From the NCBI RefSeq assembly GCF_004339025.1, contig NZ_SMFT01000005.1, positions 62,001 to 126,000 on the forward strand: a DNA stretch of 64,000 nucleotides, read 5' to 3'. The DNA is from Volucribacter psittacicida (GTDB lineage: Bacteria; Pseudomonadota; Gammaproteobacteria; Enterobacterales; Pasteurellaceae). The position numbers and the translations under genes were made by a program. How positions within the stretch are numbered: the stretch's first letter is position 1; each line of letters opens with the position of its first letter. A model generated the notes under the pieces. That model was not told where the DNA came from and did not search any database. It saw only the letters and a program-made list of their open reading frames with translations. Shown here piece by piece: positions 1-8,927 of this stretch.

Positions 1-20
1 TAAAATCAAAAGGAGCAATC

Positions 21-1301
21 GTGAGTATTTTATTAGAGATTATTAAACAGCATAAAGCAGGGCAAAATAATGGAATTTACTCCGTTTGCTCGGCTCATCC
101 TTTGGTATTAGAAGCCTCATTTTTACAAGCCAAACAAGATAATTCGGTATTGTTAATTGAAGCGACGTCCAATCAAGTAGATCAATTTGGTGGATATACA
201 GGTATGACACCTGCAGACTTCCGTGAATTTGTATTGCAACTTGCAAGTAAAGTGAATTTTCCAAAGGAAAAATTAATTTTAGGTGGTGATCATTTAGGCC
301 CAAACCGTTGGCAACATTTGCCAGCTGATAAGGCAATGAAAAATGCTGAGGGTGTGATTGAGGCTTATGTGGCAGCAGGATTTGAAAAAATTCATTTAGA
401 TTGCAGTATGTCTTGTCAAGGTGATCCTGTGCCATTATCAGATGAAGTCGTGGCAGAGCGTGCAGCTCGTTTGGCAGTGATCGCTGAACAAACAGCTCAA
501 AAACATCAGTTACCGAAACCTGTGTATGTGATTGGTACTGAAGTGCCTGTACCGGGTGGTGAAGCGGAGGAAATCAATAGCTTACACGTTACCGATCCTG
601 CTGCCGCTAGAAAAACCTTAGACACACATCAACAAGCCTTTGCCAAAGTAGGACTTGCGGAAATTTGGTCAAGAGTGATTGGTTTAGTGGTGCAACCTGG
701 TGTGGAGTTTGATCATACTAAGGTGATTGATTTTTTACCTGAAAAAGCGACCGCACTTTCTCAAGTGGTCAATGATTATCCAAATTTAGTGTTTGAGGCA
801 CATTCTACCGATTATCAAACTGGTGAGGCTTATAAGGCGTTAGTTAAACAACATTTTGCCATTCTTAAAGTTGGTCCAGCATTAACTTTTGCCTTAAGAG
901 AAGGATTATACGCCTTAGCGGATATTGAACAAATTTTATTGCCAGCTGAACAATGTTCACAATTAAAAGCGGTATTAGAACAGCAAATGCTGGCAAATCC
1001 TGTGTATTGGCAAAAATATTATCAAGGTACTGCACAGCAACAGTTTTTTGCCAGAAGTTACAGTTTAAGCGATCGTATTCGTTATTATTGGAGTAACGAA
1101 CAAGTCCAACAAGCAGTAGAAAAATTATTTGATAACTTTGCAGAGCGTGAAATTCCATTACCGTTACTAAGCCAATATTTTCCAACACTTGTGGCATCTG
1201 TACGACAAGGTCAGCTTAAACCAACAGCAAAACAATTGGTGCTAGCTAAGGTGCAAGAAGTATTAGCAGATTATGCCGCAGCCAGTTTTTTTAATCATTA
1301 A
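21..1301 (+). CDS. kbaZ: Tagatose-1,6-bisphosphate aldolase subunit KbaZ/GatZ
   Basis: The 426-residue product matches the KbaZ/GatZ family in length and in motifs such as [12 protein letters not shown] near the N-terminus and [11 protein letters not shown] near residue 90. In this family the protein is the non-catalytic partner that stabilises the class II aldolase KbaY/GatY, which splits tagatose-1,6-bisphosphate into DHAP and glyceraldehyde-3-phosphate. The start is GTG, preceded by AGGAG at 11-15. No kbaY is present in this window; it may lie to the left or elsewhere. agaS follows 18 bases downstream, which places the gene in galactosamine catabolism. KbaZ and GatZ cannot be told apart with certainty here; the agaS neighbour favours KbaZ. 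Confidence 0.88.
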   Translation: MSILLEIIKQHKAGQNNGIYSVCSAHPLVLEASFLQAKQDNSVLLIEATSNQVDQFGGYTGMTPADFREFVLQLASKVNFPKEKLILGGDHLGPNRWQHLPADKAMKNAEGVIEAYVAAGFEKIHLDCSMSCQGDPVPLSDEVVAERAARLAVIAEQTAQKHQLPKPVYVIGTEVPVPGGEAEEINSLHVTDPAAARKTLDTHQQAFAKVGLAEIWSRVIGLVVQPGVEFDHTKVIDFLPEKATALSQVVNDYPNLVFEAHSTDYQTGEAYKALVKQHFAILKVGPALTFALREGLYALADIEQILLPAEQCSQLKAVLEQQMLANPVYWQKYYQGTAQQQFFARSYSLSDRIRYYWSNEQVQQAVEKLFDNFAEREIPLPLLSQYFPTLVASVRQGQLKPTAKQLVLAKVQEVLADYAAASFFNH

Positions 1302-1319
1302 TCAGGAAAGGGGAGAGAT

Positions 1320-2480
1320 ATGCAAAACTATTTAGGTTATAGCACAACCGAACTGGAAAAACTAAGTGCGATAATGACAGCACGAGAAATTGAACAGCAA
1401 CCTGAGGCTTGGCTTAAAGCCTTGGCATCACTTGATGAACAACGTGATACCATATTGGCGTTTATTCAACCTGTGTTACAAGCTGACAATGGACGTATTA
1501 TTTTTACTGGTGCTGGCACATCAGCTTTTGTTGGACATTCATTAGCACCTTTTGTTACCAAACAAACGGGCAAACGAGTGGAATCTATTGCTACTACTGA
1601 TATTGTTTCTAATCCTTATCAATACTTTAGTGAAGATGTACCAACTTTATTAATATCCTTTGCTCGTTCAGGCAATAGCCCTGAGAGCGTTGCCGCAGTA
1701 GAGTTAGCGGAACAATGCTTAAATCATTGTCGCCATTTATTAATCACTTGTAATGAACAAGGGGCGTTATATCGCAATAATCAACATAAAGATAATGTAT
1801 TAGGTTTATTAATGCCAGCAGAAACCAATGATGGTGGTTTTGCGATGACCTCAAGTTTTTCTTCAATGACCTTATCCGCCTTAGCCGTCTTTTTCTTAGA
1901 GCAAGGATCTGTCTTAAATAAATTGGGTTTTATTGCGGAAAATACCCGAGCTTTAATTCCGCAATATGTGAATTATGTGCAATCTATTATTAATGACGAT
2001 ATTAAGCGTATCATCTATCTTGGTAGCGGTGGTTTACAAGGTTTAGCACAAGAATCTGCCTTAAAAATTTTGGAGTTAACCGCAGGCAAAGTGGTCGCCA
2101 CTTATGATTCGCCATTAGGTTTCCGCCACGGTCCAAAATCCATTGTAAATGGCGATACCTTAGTCGTAGAGTTTTTATCTAATCATCCTTATACCCGTTT
2201 ATATGATCTTGATTTATTAAATGAATTACGCCGAGATAACAAAGCGAAACGTGTTGTGGCACTGACTGCTCAAGCAGTTGAAACGCCAAGCAATGTGGTA
2301 CAAATTGCTGGCTTTGCCGAAGCAGAAGATTATGCTTTGTTATTCCCTTACATTGTATTTGCACAAATTTTTGCAGTGTATAGCTCATTGAAAAATGGCA
2401 TTACTACCGATAATCCTTGTCCAACAGGCGAAGTCAACCGTGTCGTACAAGGCGTTATTATCCACAGCTTTAATCAATAA
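1320..2480 (+). CDS. agaS: Galactosamine-6-phosphate deaminase/isomerase AgaS
   Basis: The product has 386 residues, close to E. coli AgaS (384). Two SIS sugar-phosphate-binding modules are visible: the first carries GAGTSAF near residue 62 and SFARSGNSPESVAAVE near residue 115, the second carries YLGSGGLQG near residue 235. Family knowledge: AgaS converts galactosamine-6-phosphate to tagatose-6-phosphate with release of ammonia, in the cytoplasm. The C-terminal NRVVQGVIIH is shared with E. coli AgaS as I recall it. A purine-rich ribosome site (AGGAAAGGGGAGAG) precedes the ATG. The gene sits between kbaZ and the PTS genes, so it probably handles the amino sugar released from the imported disaccharide. 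Confidence 0.93.
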   Translation: MQNYLGYSTTELEKLSAIMTAREIEQQPEAWLKALASLDEQRDTILAFIQPVLQADNGRIIFTGAGTSAFVGHSLAPFVTKQTGKRVESIATTDIVSNPYQYFSEDVPTLLISFARSGNSPESVAAVELAEQCLNHCRHLLITCNEQGALYRNNQHKDNVLGLLMPAETNDGGFAMTSSFSSMTLSALAVFFLEQGSVLNKLGFIAENTRALIPQYVNYVQSIINDDIKRIIYLGSGGLQGLAQESALKILELTAGKVVATYDSPLGFRHGPKSIVNGDTLVVEFLSNHPYTRLYDLDLLNELRRDNKAKRVVALTAQAVETPSNVVQIAGFAEAEDYALLFPYIVFAQIFAVYSSLKNGITTDNPCPTGEVNRVVQGVIIHSFNQ

Positions 2481-2498
2481 CATTTAGGAGGACAAACT

Positions 2499-2987
2499 AT
2501 GTCAACACCAAATATTGTATGGACACGCATTGATGAACGTTTATTGCATGGACAAATTCGTATTACTTGGGGTAAACAAAGTGGTGCTAATTTGATTTTA
2601 GTCGCCAATGATGAAGCCGCTGAAGGTCCAAATGCGGCATTTATGCAAGCAGGAATGAAAGCCTCTGCTGGTGGCGAATATGCGGTGCGTTTCTTTACGA
2701 TTCAGAAAACCATTGATGTGATTCATAAAGCCTCGCCACAACAAAAAATCTTTATTTTATGTAATAACCCTACTGATGTGGCAAAACTGGTGGAAGGCGG
2801 CGTGCCAATTACCCATTGTAATATCGGTAATATGCACTTCCACGAAGGCAAAACCCAATTAACCAAAACCGTATCAGTAGATGAACAGGATCTTGCGGCT
2901 TTCCGCAAAATGGTTGAGGCTGGCGTAACTTGTACTATTCAAAATACACCAGATGCTCAAGAAGTTGATATTAAACAATATCTCTAA
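2499..2987 (+). CDS. agaV: PTS enzyme IIB, mannose family (N-acetylgalactosamine type)
   Basis: A 162-residue cytoplasmic protein with the IIB signature TRIDERLLHGQ; His17 in that motif is the expected phosphorylation site. The segments LILVANDE and GNMH are also characteristic of AgaV/AgaB. It would pass phosphate from IIA to the incoming sugar during transport through IIC/IID. The ribosome site TTAGGAGG lies just before the ATG. It is followed at 18 bases by the IIC gene. The symbol marks family resemblance, not proven substrate: related IIB proteins in streptococci serve unsaturated glycosaminoglycan disaccharides, and the neighbours here point to that use. Confidence 0.9.
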   Translation: MSTPNIVWTRIDERLLHGQIRITWGKQSGANLILVANDEAAEGPNAAFMQAGMKASAGGEYAVRFFTIQKTIDVIHKASPQQKIFILCNNPTDVAKLVEGGVPITHCNIGNMHFHEGKTQLTKTVSVDEQDLAAFRKMVEAGVTCTIQNTPDAQEVDIKQYL

Positions 2988-3005
2988 ACATTCTAAGGAG
3001 CTTAT

Positions 3006-3776
3006 ATGTTATATGAAGCGTTAATTGTTGCGATATGGGCATTCTTTTGCGGTATTGATAAGTATGACGTCGCATTAAATATTCACCGTCCGTTAATTAC
3101 AGGCCCTGTGGTGGGCTTGATTATGGGCGATTTACAACTGGGCTTAATTACAGGGGCAACCCTTGAATTGGCTTGGTTAGGTCTTGTACCTAATGCGGGA
3201 GCTCAGCCACCCGATGTTACCCTAGGTACAATCGCTGCGGTTTCTTTTGCAGTAATGACAAACTCTTCTCCAGAAGTGGCGATGGGTGTGGGTATGCCAA
3301 TTGCGGTGTTAATGCAAATGTTAGTAATTGGTTTCTTTGCGGTTACTTCGTTCACTATGGGGAAAGCCGATCGTTACGCTGAAGCAGCAAATTCAAAAGG
3401 TATTGATTTTCTCTTAGTGTCCGTCATTAGTGCCAGAGGATTATTATATGCTGTCGTTGCCTTTATTACCGTTTACTTTGGTGAAGCCGCTGCACAGTGG
3501 ATCGATCAAAATGCACCAAAAACCTTATTAGAAGGCTTAGGTTTAGGGGCAAGAATTGTACCAGCTATCGGTTTTGCGATGTTACTAAAAATTATGTGGT
3601 CAAAAGAGTTGGCAGGTGTGTTCTTCATCGGTTTCGTAATGACAACTTACTTAAAACTGCCGATTATGGCGGTAGCAATTATCGGTGCCTCTATCGCTGC
3701 CCTTTATTTCTACTTCTCAGGCAATGGCAACAATAACAACAAATCACAAGCACAGGAGTTTGAAGATGGAATCTAA
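3006..3776 (+). CDS. agaC: PTS enzyme IIC, mannose family
   Basis: The product has 256 residues and is very hydrophobic, with several membrane segments. Typical IIC stretches are RPLITGPVVGLIMGD (about residues 29-43) and LGLVPNAGAQPPD (about residues 59-71). In this family IIC forms the sugar channel together with IID. AAGGAG stands just before the ATG. The C-terminus has an unusual Asn/Gly/Lys-rich tail (SGNGNNNNKSQAQ), after which the reading frame overlaps the start of the IID gene by 11 bases, implying translational coupling. Specificity cannot be read from the sequence; the locus suggests a galactosamine-containing unsaturated disaccharide. Confidence 0.9.
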   Translation: MLYEALIVAIWAFFCGIDKYDVALNIHRPLITGPVVGLIMGDLQLGLITGATLELAWLGLVPNAGAQPPDVTLGTIAAVSFAVMTNSSPEVAMGVGMPIAVLMQMLVIGFFAVTSFTMGKADRYAEAANSKGIDFLLVSVISARGLLYAVVAFITVYFGEAAAQWIDQNAPKTLLEGLGLGARIVPAIGFAMLLKIMWSKELAGVFFIGFVMTTYLKLPIMAVAIIGASIAALYFYFSGNGNNNNKSQAQEFEDGI

Positions 3777-4635
3777 AGCTGTAAATCAAGTTAACGAGAA
3801 CTTAGTCGATAACATTGACGCTTACGAAGATCAAGAAGTTCGTAAAGTTATTACCAAAAAAGAACTTTGGAAGTGTGCATTCCGCGGCTTGTTTATGGAA
3901 GGTAACTTCAACTTTGAAAGAATGCAAGCAGGTGGTTTTGCTTATTCTATTGTGCCTGCCTTGGAAAAAATCCACGGTAACAACAAACGTGATTTAGCTA
4001 AATCCCTGAAAAATCATCTGCAATTCTTTAATGCTAGTCCAAAACTCTTTACTTTCTTGCTTGGTACAGCCATTGCAATGGAAGAAAATAAAGAAAAACC
4101 TTCTACCATTAATGTGATGAAAGTAGCGGGTATGGGACCAACAGGTGGTGTGGGCGATGCCATTGACCATATGACCTTAATGCCATTAACCCTTGCTTTA
4201 GGGGCATCAATCGCTATTGAGGGCTCTATTGCTGGTCCATTCTTATTCTTCTTTATGTATCAAGCGGTCGCAAAATTTGTTTACTTTGCCTTGTTATTTA
4301 TGGGCTATAAAGCAGGGACTGCAGCAATGGTCAATATGAGTGAATCCACTGAAAAATTAGCTCGTGCAGCTAATATTATGGGGATTTTCGTGATCGGTGC
4401 GTTGTGTGCCTCCTTTATTCGACTTAAAACCACCGCTACCCTTGAATTAGGGGGAAAAGTGGTTGATGTACAAACGGCATTTTTTGACAAAATTATGCCA
4501 AATCTCTTACCACTATTAGCGGTGTTCTTAATGTTTAAGCTGGTAAAAGGCAAAGGCTTTTGGGCAAAACCTCCAGTGTTAATCTTTAGCACCCTTGCCT
4601 TTGGGGTAATTGGGCATTATCTCGGCATTATTTAA
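3766..4635 (+). CDS. agaD: PTS enzyme IID, mannose family
   Basis: I place the start at the ATG at 3766 (MESKAVNQ), because AGGAG at 3754-3758 is well spaced from it and the gene then overlaps IIC by 11 bases. The resulting 289 residues fit the IID family. The N-terminal half is soluble and holds family motifs (CAFRGLFMEGNFNFERMQAGG, about residues 33-52, and GMGPTGGVGDAIDH near residue 123), and the C-terminal half carries the membrane segments. IID is part of the membrane permease with IIC. A strong inverted repeat follows the stop and separates it from the IIA gene. Confidence 0.9.
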   Translation: MESKAVNQVNENLVDNIDAYEDQEVRKVITKKELWKCAFRGLFMEGNFNFERMQAGGFAYSIVPALEKIHGNNKRDLAKSLKNHLQFFNASPKLFTFLLGTAIAMEENKEKPSTINVMKVAGMGPTGGVGDAIDHMTLMPLTLALGASIAIEGSIAGPFLFFFMYQAVAKFVYFALLFMGYKAGTAAMVNMSESTEKLARAANIMGIFVIGALCASFIRLKTTATLELGGKVVDVQTAFFDKIMPNLLPLLAVFLMFKLVKGKGFWAKPPVLIFSTLAFGVIGHYLGII

Positions 4636-4641
4636 CCGCCC

Positions 4642-4677
4642 TTTTCCAACGGAATAACCCATTATTCCGTTGGAAAA
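4642..4677. other. Perfect 16-bp inverted repeat between IID and IIA genes
   Basis: The arms TTTTCCAACGGAATAA (4642-4657) and TTATTCCGTTGGAAAA (4662-4677) are exact complements around a 4-base loop. No run of T follows on the plus strand, so it is not a textbook intrinsic terminator. It lies between two genes that need to be made together. It could be a partial terminator or an RNA stability element that sets the ratio of upstream to downstream products. Confidence 0.7.
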
Positions 4678-4725
4678 TAAAACATAACATAAAATCAACT
4701 ATAAGAGAGAAAACAGGATTAGGGT

Positions 4726-5166
4726 ATGTTAGGAATTGTTGTATCAGGTCATATTCATTTTGCTAGCGGATTACAATCTGCAGTAGAAGCCATCGTAGGT
4801 AAACAACCACAATTAGCTTTTGTGGATTTCACTGAAGATCTTACCACCGATCAATTAGAACAAAAATTAAGAGAGGCTTGTGCCGAAGTGGATACAGGTG
4901 ATGGTGTGCTATTTTTGACAGATTTATATGGTGGCTCTCCCACTAATCGTGCCGCCAATATTATTTTAACGACACCAAATACCGAACTTATTTGTGGCAC
5001 CAATCTATCGATGATCATTAACGCCGCCCTTGAACGTGAGGAGCTTACCCTTGCCGAATTAACCGAAGCATTACTAAGTGGAGAAATGGGCCATATTAAG
5101 GATATGCGTAAAGAACTGGCGAGTGTAATGCAAGATGATCAACAAGATGACGGTGAGGGACTATAA
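4726..5166 (+). CDS. agaF: PTS enzyme IIA, mannose family
   Basis: A 146-residue soluble protein of the ManX/AgaF IIA fold. It begins MLGIVVSGHIHFASGL, in which His9 is the expected phosphorylation site receiving phosphate from HPr. The motif FLTDLYGGSPTN (about residues 65-76) is typical of the family. Here IIA is a separate polypeptide rather than fused to IIB as in E. coli ManX. The last bases (GATGACGGTGAGGGA) serve as the ribosome site of the deacetylase gene that starts one base after the stop codon, so the two are probably translated in series. Confidence 0.9.
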   Translation: MLGIVVSGHIHFASGLQSAVEAIVGKQPQLAFVDFTEDLTTDQLEQKLREACAEVDTGDGVLFLTDLYGGSPTNRAANIILTTPNTELICGTNLSMIINAALEREELTLAELTEALLSGEMGHIKDMRKELASVMQDDQQDDGEGL

Positions 5167-5167
5167 A

Positions 5168-6316
5168 ATGCGTTATGCTATTCAGGCGAAAAAAATTATC
5201 ACTGCCACCGCTGAACTCAACGACAAAGTATTGGTGATTGAACAAGGCAAAATTAGCCAAATTTGTGATCAATTACCGCCTGATTGCGAGCATATCATTA
5301 TTAAACAAGGCTATGTGTCCGCAGGATTTATTGATGTGCATATTCACGGGCGTGCTGGGGCTGATGTAATGGACGATGATCCAAATGCCATTGCCACTAT
5401 CGCCAAAACCTTACCACAAACAGGGGTAACAGGCTGGGTAGGCACAACCGTTTCCGCCCCCTTAAATTACATCTATGCTTCTATGCAACGTATGAAAGCC
5501 TATATTGATGCACCACAACAAGGTGCCGAATTATTAGGCAGTTTTATGGAAGGGCCTTACTTTACCGAACGTCATCGTGGTTCTCATCCCACCAAATATT
5601 TACTTTCTCCTACCATTGAACAATTAGAACAGTTAGTACAAGCAGCAGGTGGCACGTTATTGCGTGTGGCGATTGCCCCAGAAATTGACAATGCTCATCA
5701 AGCCATTGATTGGTTAGTGGCAAGAGGGATTAAAGTGGTAGTGGCTCACACCAATGCCAGTTATGAACAAGTGGCAGAGGCTTGTCGGCGAGGAGCGGAT
5801 TCCGCTGCCCACTTATTTAATGGTATGAGTGCATTACATCATCGTGAGCCTGGTTGCTGTGGGGCAACCCTTTATCACGATATGTTGGCAGAAATTATTG
5901 CTGACGGTATTCACGTTCATCCTGTGGTATTAAACCTTGCCTATCGTATGAAAAGCTATAAAAAAATTATGCTCATTACCGATTGTATGCGAGCAGGGGG
6001 ATTACCCGATGGCGAATATACCCTCGGTATTCAAACAGTGCGTGTCTCCAATGGGCAAGCCAGAACCTTTGATGGTTCTTTAGCAGGTAGTACTTGTAGC
6101 CTCGATCAAGCCTTACGCAATATGGTATTTAAAGCGAATGTACCTGTGTGGGAAGCGGTGCAAATGATGACTTATGTTCCTGCCAAATATCTCGGTTTAG
6201 ATCAACGTATTGGGCATATTGCTGAAGGCTTAACCGCCAATTTAACAGTACTTGATGATGATTTACAGGTTAAAGCCACAATGATCAATGGGCAATGGTT
6301 ATATAACCAGTTGTAG
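5168..6316 (+). CDS. agaA: N-acetylgalactosamine-6-phosphate deacetylase (AgaA type)
   Basis: The start is placed at ATG 5168 (MRYAIQAK), giving 382 residues. The product is an amidohydrolase of the NagA/AgaA family. Metal-binding elements in order are DVHIHG (His58 and His60), MEGPYF, VVAHTNAS, AAHLFNGM and the catalytic Asp of ITDCMRAGG. The HxH pair, DVMDD and ALHHREPG resemble E. coli AgaA more than E. coli NagA, which lacks the HxH pair. The role is removal of acetate from GalNAc-6-phosphate in the cytoplasm before AgaS acts. Action on GlcNAc-6-phosphate cannot be excluded. Confidence 0.85.
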   Translation: MRYAIQAKKIITATAELNDKVLVIEQGKISQICDQLPPDCEHIIIKQGYVSAGFIDVHIHGRAGADVMDDDPNAIATIAKTLPQTGVTGWVGTTVSAPLNYIYASMQRMKAYIDAPQQGAELLGSFMEGPYFTERHRGSHPTKYLLSPTIEQLEQLVQAAGGTLLRVAIAPEIDNAHQAIDWLVARGIKVVVAHTNASYEQVAEACRRGADSAAHLFNGMSALHHREPGCCGATLYHDMLAEIIADGIHVHPVVLNLAYRMKSYKKIMLITDCMRAGGLPDGEYTLGIQTVRVSNGQARTFDGSLAGSTCSLDQALRNMVFKANVPVWEAVQMMTYVPAKYLGLDQRIGHIAEGLTANLTVLDDDLQVKATMINGQWLYNQL

Positions 6317-6348
6317 GCGTTTGAATTTGAAATAAGTGAGTAAAAATT

Positions 6349-7398
6349 ATGGCAACAGCATTTAAACAACAAACTCGACAATTAATGAAAGCGGTCTATC
6401 AATGGCAGCGTCAAAACCAAACTCGCAGTGTCATTCGCCGTTCAGGCAAAACACGTTTTATTAAAGATACGGACTGGGAGCGAGGCGTATTTTGGTCTTG
6501 TGTTGCCGCTGCGTGGAAAGCCACTGAGGATAAAGATTATTTAGACGGTGTACTAAATTATACCTTACATACTGGTTTTAGAACGGGTCCAAATGCACGT
6601 TTTGCTGATGATCTTGTCTGTAGCCAAGGTTATCTTGATGTGTATCCCTTGATTAATCAAGCAGAGGCGTTAGAACCAACCATTAATTTTATCAATGATA
6701 TGGTGGATAACCCGAAAGCTGGGAGAGAAGATTGGTGGTGGTGTGATTCCTTATTTATGGCTCCACCTGCCTTTGTCGCCCTTGCCAAGCAAACTGGCGA
6801 GAAAAAATACCTAGATTATATGGATCAGGCGTGGTGGGATTCTGTCAGCCATTTACAAGATCCCGAAACAGGGCTTTTCTATCGTGATCATCGCTATATC
6901 CCTGATGGAAAGGGCGGTGAGTTACGCGAACAAAATGGCGAGAAAGTTTTTTGGAGTCGTGGTATTGGTTGGGTTATCGCCGCCATTCCGCGTTTATTAC
7001 AACATACCGATGACACTTTTAGCCAACGTGATCGCTATCTTGCCTTATATAAACAGCTTGCCGAGCAAGTAATTAAATACCAACATCAAGACGGTTTTTG
7101 GCGAGCGAGTTTATTAGATCCAACCAGTTTCCCAGCACCAGAAAGCAGTGCTACGGCATTATTCTGTTATGCCTTAGCTTGGGGAGTAAACCACGAGATT
7201 TTAGATAAACAAATCTATCTACCTGTGGTGGAGTTGGCGTGGAAAGCCTTACAAAGTGCGGTACATTCTGACGGTATGATCGGCTGGGTTCAATTACCTG
7301 CGTTCAACCCAAGAGATGTGAAATTTGAACATAATATTGACTACGGTGCGGGTGCATTTTTACTGGCAGGTAGCGAAGTTCAACACCTTTATGATTAA
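6349..7398 (+). CDS. Unsaturated glucuronyl hydrolase, GH88/GH105 group
   Basis: The 349-residue protein has the six-hairpin fold signature of the Glyco_hydro_88 superfamily. WWWCDSLFMAPPAF carries Asp133, the likely catalytic acid; RDHRY and FWSRGIGWV (about residues 201-209) follow. There is no signal peptide, so it acts in the cytoplasm. Family knowledge: these enzymes hydrate the double bond of the 4,5-unsaturated uronate left by a lyase and thereby release the neighbouring sugar. The FWSRG-GW pattern recalls GH105 (YteR/YesR) more than classic GH88 enzymes of streptococcal glycosaminoglycan loci, but I judge that from memory. In this locus the expected substrate is the phosphorylated unsaturated chondroitin disaccharide. 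Confidence 0.83.
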   Translation: MATAFKQQTRQLMKAVYQWQRQNQTRSVIRRSGKTRFIKDTDWERGVFWSCVAAAWKATEDKDYLDGVLNYTLHTGFRTGPNARFADDLVCSQGYLDVYPLINQAEALEPTINFINDMVDNPKAGREDWWWCDSLFMAPPAFVALAKQTGEKKYLDYMDQAWWDSVSHLQDPETGLFYRDHRYIPDGKGGELREQNGEKVFWSRGIGWVIAAIPRLLQHTDDTFSQRDRYLALYKQLAEQVIKYQHQDGFWRASLLDPTSFPAPESSATALFCYALAWGVNHEILDKQIYLPVVELAWKALQSAVHSDGMIGWVQLPAFNPRDVKFEHNIDYGAGAFLLAGSEVQHLYD

Positions 7399-7436
7399 TT
7401 TTAACAAACCATTTTTATACAAAGAGGAGCAGCATA

Positions 7437-8195
7437 ATGAGTATTTCATTTGATTTAACCGGCAAAGTTGCCGTAGTAACAGGTTGTAACACAGGATTAG
7501 GTCAGGGTATGGCGTTAGGGCTTGCTCAAGCTGGCTGTGATATCGTTGGCGTCAATATTGCCGCCGCCGATGAAACCAAGCAAAAAATTGAAGCCGTAGG
7601 CAAACAATTTTTCAATATTGAGGCGGATTTAAGCAAACTTGATGATATTCCTCGTATTGTACAAAGTGCGGTGGAAAAATTCGGAAAAATTGACGTATTG
7701 GTCAATAACGCTGGCATTATTCGCCGTGCTGATGCGGTAGATTTTACCGAAAAAGACTGGGACGACGTGATGAATATCAATGTGAAAAGCGTCTTTTTTA
7801 TGTCGCAAGCGGTGGCGAAACAATTCATCAAACAAGGACAGGGCGGTAAGATCATTAATATCGCCTCAATGTTGTCGTTCCAAGGGGGTATCCGTGTACC
7901 ATCTTATACCGCCTCAAAAAGTGGCGTAATGGGGATTACTCGCTTAATGGCAAATGAATGGGCAAAACATAATATCAATGTGAATGCCATTGCACCGGGT
8001 TATATGGCAACGGATAACACCGCCGCTTTACGAGCGGATGAATCTCGTAACCAAGAAATTCTAGGGCGTATCCCAGCAGGTCGTTGGGGCTTACCTGCGG
8101 ATGTAGCTGGACCTTGCGTATTCCTTGCTTCGCCTGCGGCTGATTATGTGAATGGTTATACTTTAGCAGTAGATGGCGGTTGGTTAGCACGTTAA
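7437..8195 (+). CDS. kduD: 2-deoxy-D-gluconate 3-dehydrogenase / DhuD-type reductase, KduD
   Basis: The product is a 252-residue short-chain dehydrogenase that follows E. coli KduD closely over its whole length. The nucleotide site is TGCNTGLG (about residues 16-23), the structural motif is NNAG (about 90-93), and the catalytic Tyr-Lys pair is in SYTASKSG. The protein reduces the diketo-deoxyuronate to 2-keto-3-deoxygluconate in the cytoplasm. A ribosome site AGAGGAG precedes the ATG. Together with the next gene it takes the uronate half of the disaccharide to KDG. KDG kinase and KDPG aldolase, needed next, are not in the window. Confidence 0.93.
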   Translation: MSISFDLTGKVAVVTGCNTGLGQGMALGLAQAGCDIVGVNIAAADETKQKIEAVGKQFFNIEADLSKLDDIPRIVQSAVEKFGKIDVLVNNAGIIRRADAVDFTEKDWDDVMNINVKSVFFMSQAVAKQFIKQGQGGKIINIASMLSFQGGIRVPSYTASKSGVMGITRLMANEWAKHNINVNAIAPGYMATDNTAALRADESRNQEILGRIPAGRWGLPADVAGPCVFLASPAADYVNGYTLAVDGGWLAR

Positions 8196-8229
8196 ATTCA
8201 ATATGTATTCAATGAATTAGGAGAAAAAA

Positions 8230-8871
8230 ATGAAAATTGCATTAATGATGGAAAATAGCCAAGCAAGCAAAAATGCGGTGGTATTAAATGAATTAAAAAC
8301 AGTGGTGGAACCACAAGGGCATCAAGTATTTAACGTGGGTATGTGTGATGAACAAGATCATCATTTAACCTATATTCACCTTGGTATTATGGCAAGTATT
8401 TTGCTTAACTCAAAAGCGGTGGATTTTGTCATCACAGGCTGTGGCACAGGACAAGGGGCGTTAATGTCATTAAATATCCACCCTGGCGTGATTTGTGGTT
8501 ATTGTTTAGATCCCGCTGATGCTTTCTTATTTGCTCAAATTAATAATGGCAATGCCTTATCTTTAGCTTTCGCCAAAGGTTTTGGTTGGGGAGCTGAGTT
8601 AAATGTCCGTTATATGTTTGAAAAAGCCTTTACAGGCGAACGTGGACAAGGTTACCCAGTAGAACGCCGTGAACCACAAGTGCGTAATGCTGGCATTTTA
8701 AACCAAGTCAAAGCCGCAGTAGTAAAAGACAATTATTTAGATACCTTAAAAGCCATTGATCCTGAATTAGTGAAAACCGCTGTCAGTGGCGAACGTTTCC
8801 AAAAATGCTTCTTTGAACATTGCCAAAATGACGAAATTCGTGCTTTTGTTACAGAATTATTGAATCAATAA
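8230..8871 (+). CDS. RpiB/LacAB-family isomerase, probable DhuI
   Basis: A 213-residue member of the RpiB/LacA/LacB isomerase family, longer than RpiB itself (about 150). The conserved core VDFVITGCGTGQGALMSLN (about residues 64-82) is plain, and CGYCLDPADAF follows. Family knowledge: proteins of this length and sequence type, named DhuI, isomerise 4-deoxy-L-threo-5-hexosulose-uronate in glycosaminoglycan loci, replacing the unrelated pectin-type KduI. Position directly after kduD supports that role. A ribosome site TAGGAG precedes the ATG. A sugar-phosphate isomerase of tagatose metabolism (LacA/LacB-like) is the alternative. Confidence 0.8.
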   Translation: MKIALMMENSQASKNAVVLNELKTVVEPQGHQVFNVGMCDEQDHHLTYIHLGIMASILLNSKAVDFVITGCGTGQGALMSLNIHPGVICGYCLDPADAFLFAQINNGNALSLAFAKGFGWGAELNVRYMFEKAFTGERGQGYPVERREPQVRNAGILNQVKAAVVKDNYLDTLKAIDPELVKTAVSGERFQKCFFEHCQNDEIRAFVTELLNQ

Positions 8872-8927
8872 TTAAGCATAGCAGGCGGATAATTTCCCCT
8901 GCTTCACCTTTTTTGGAGGAATACATT

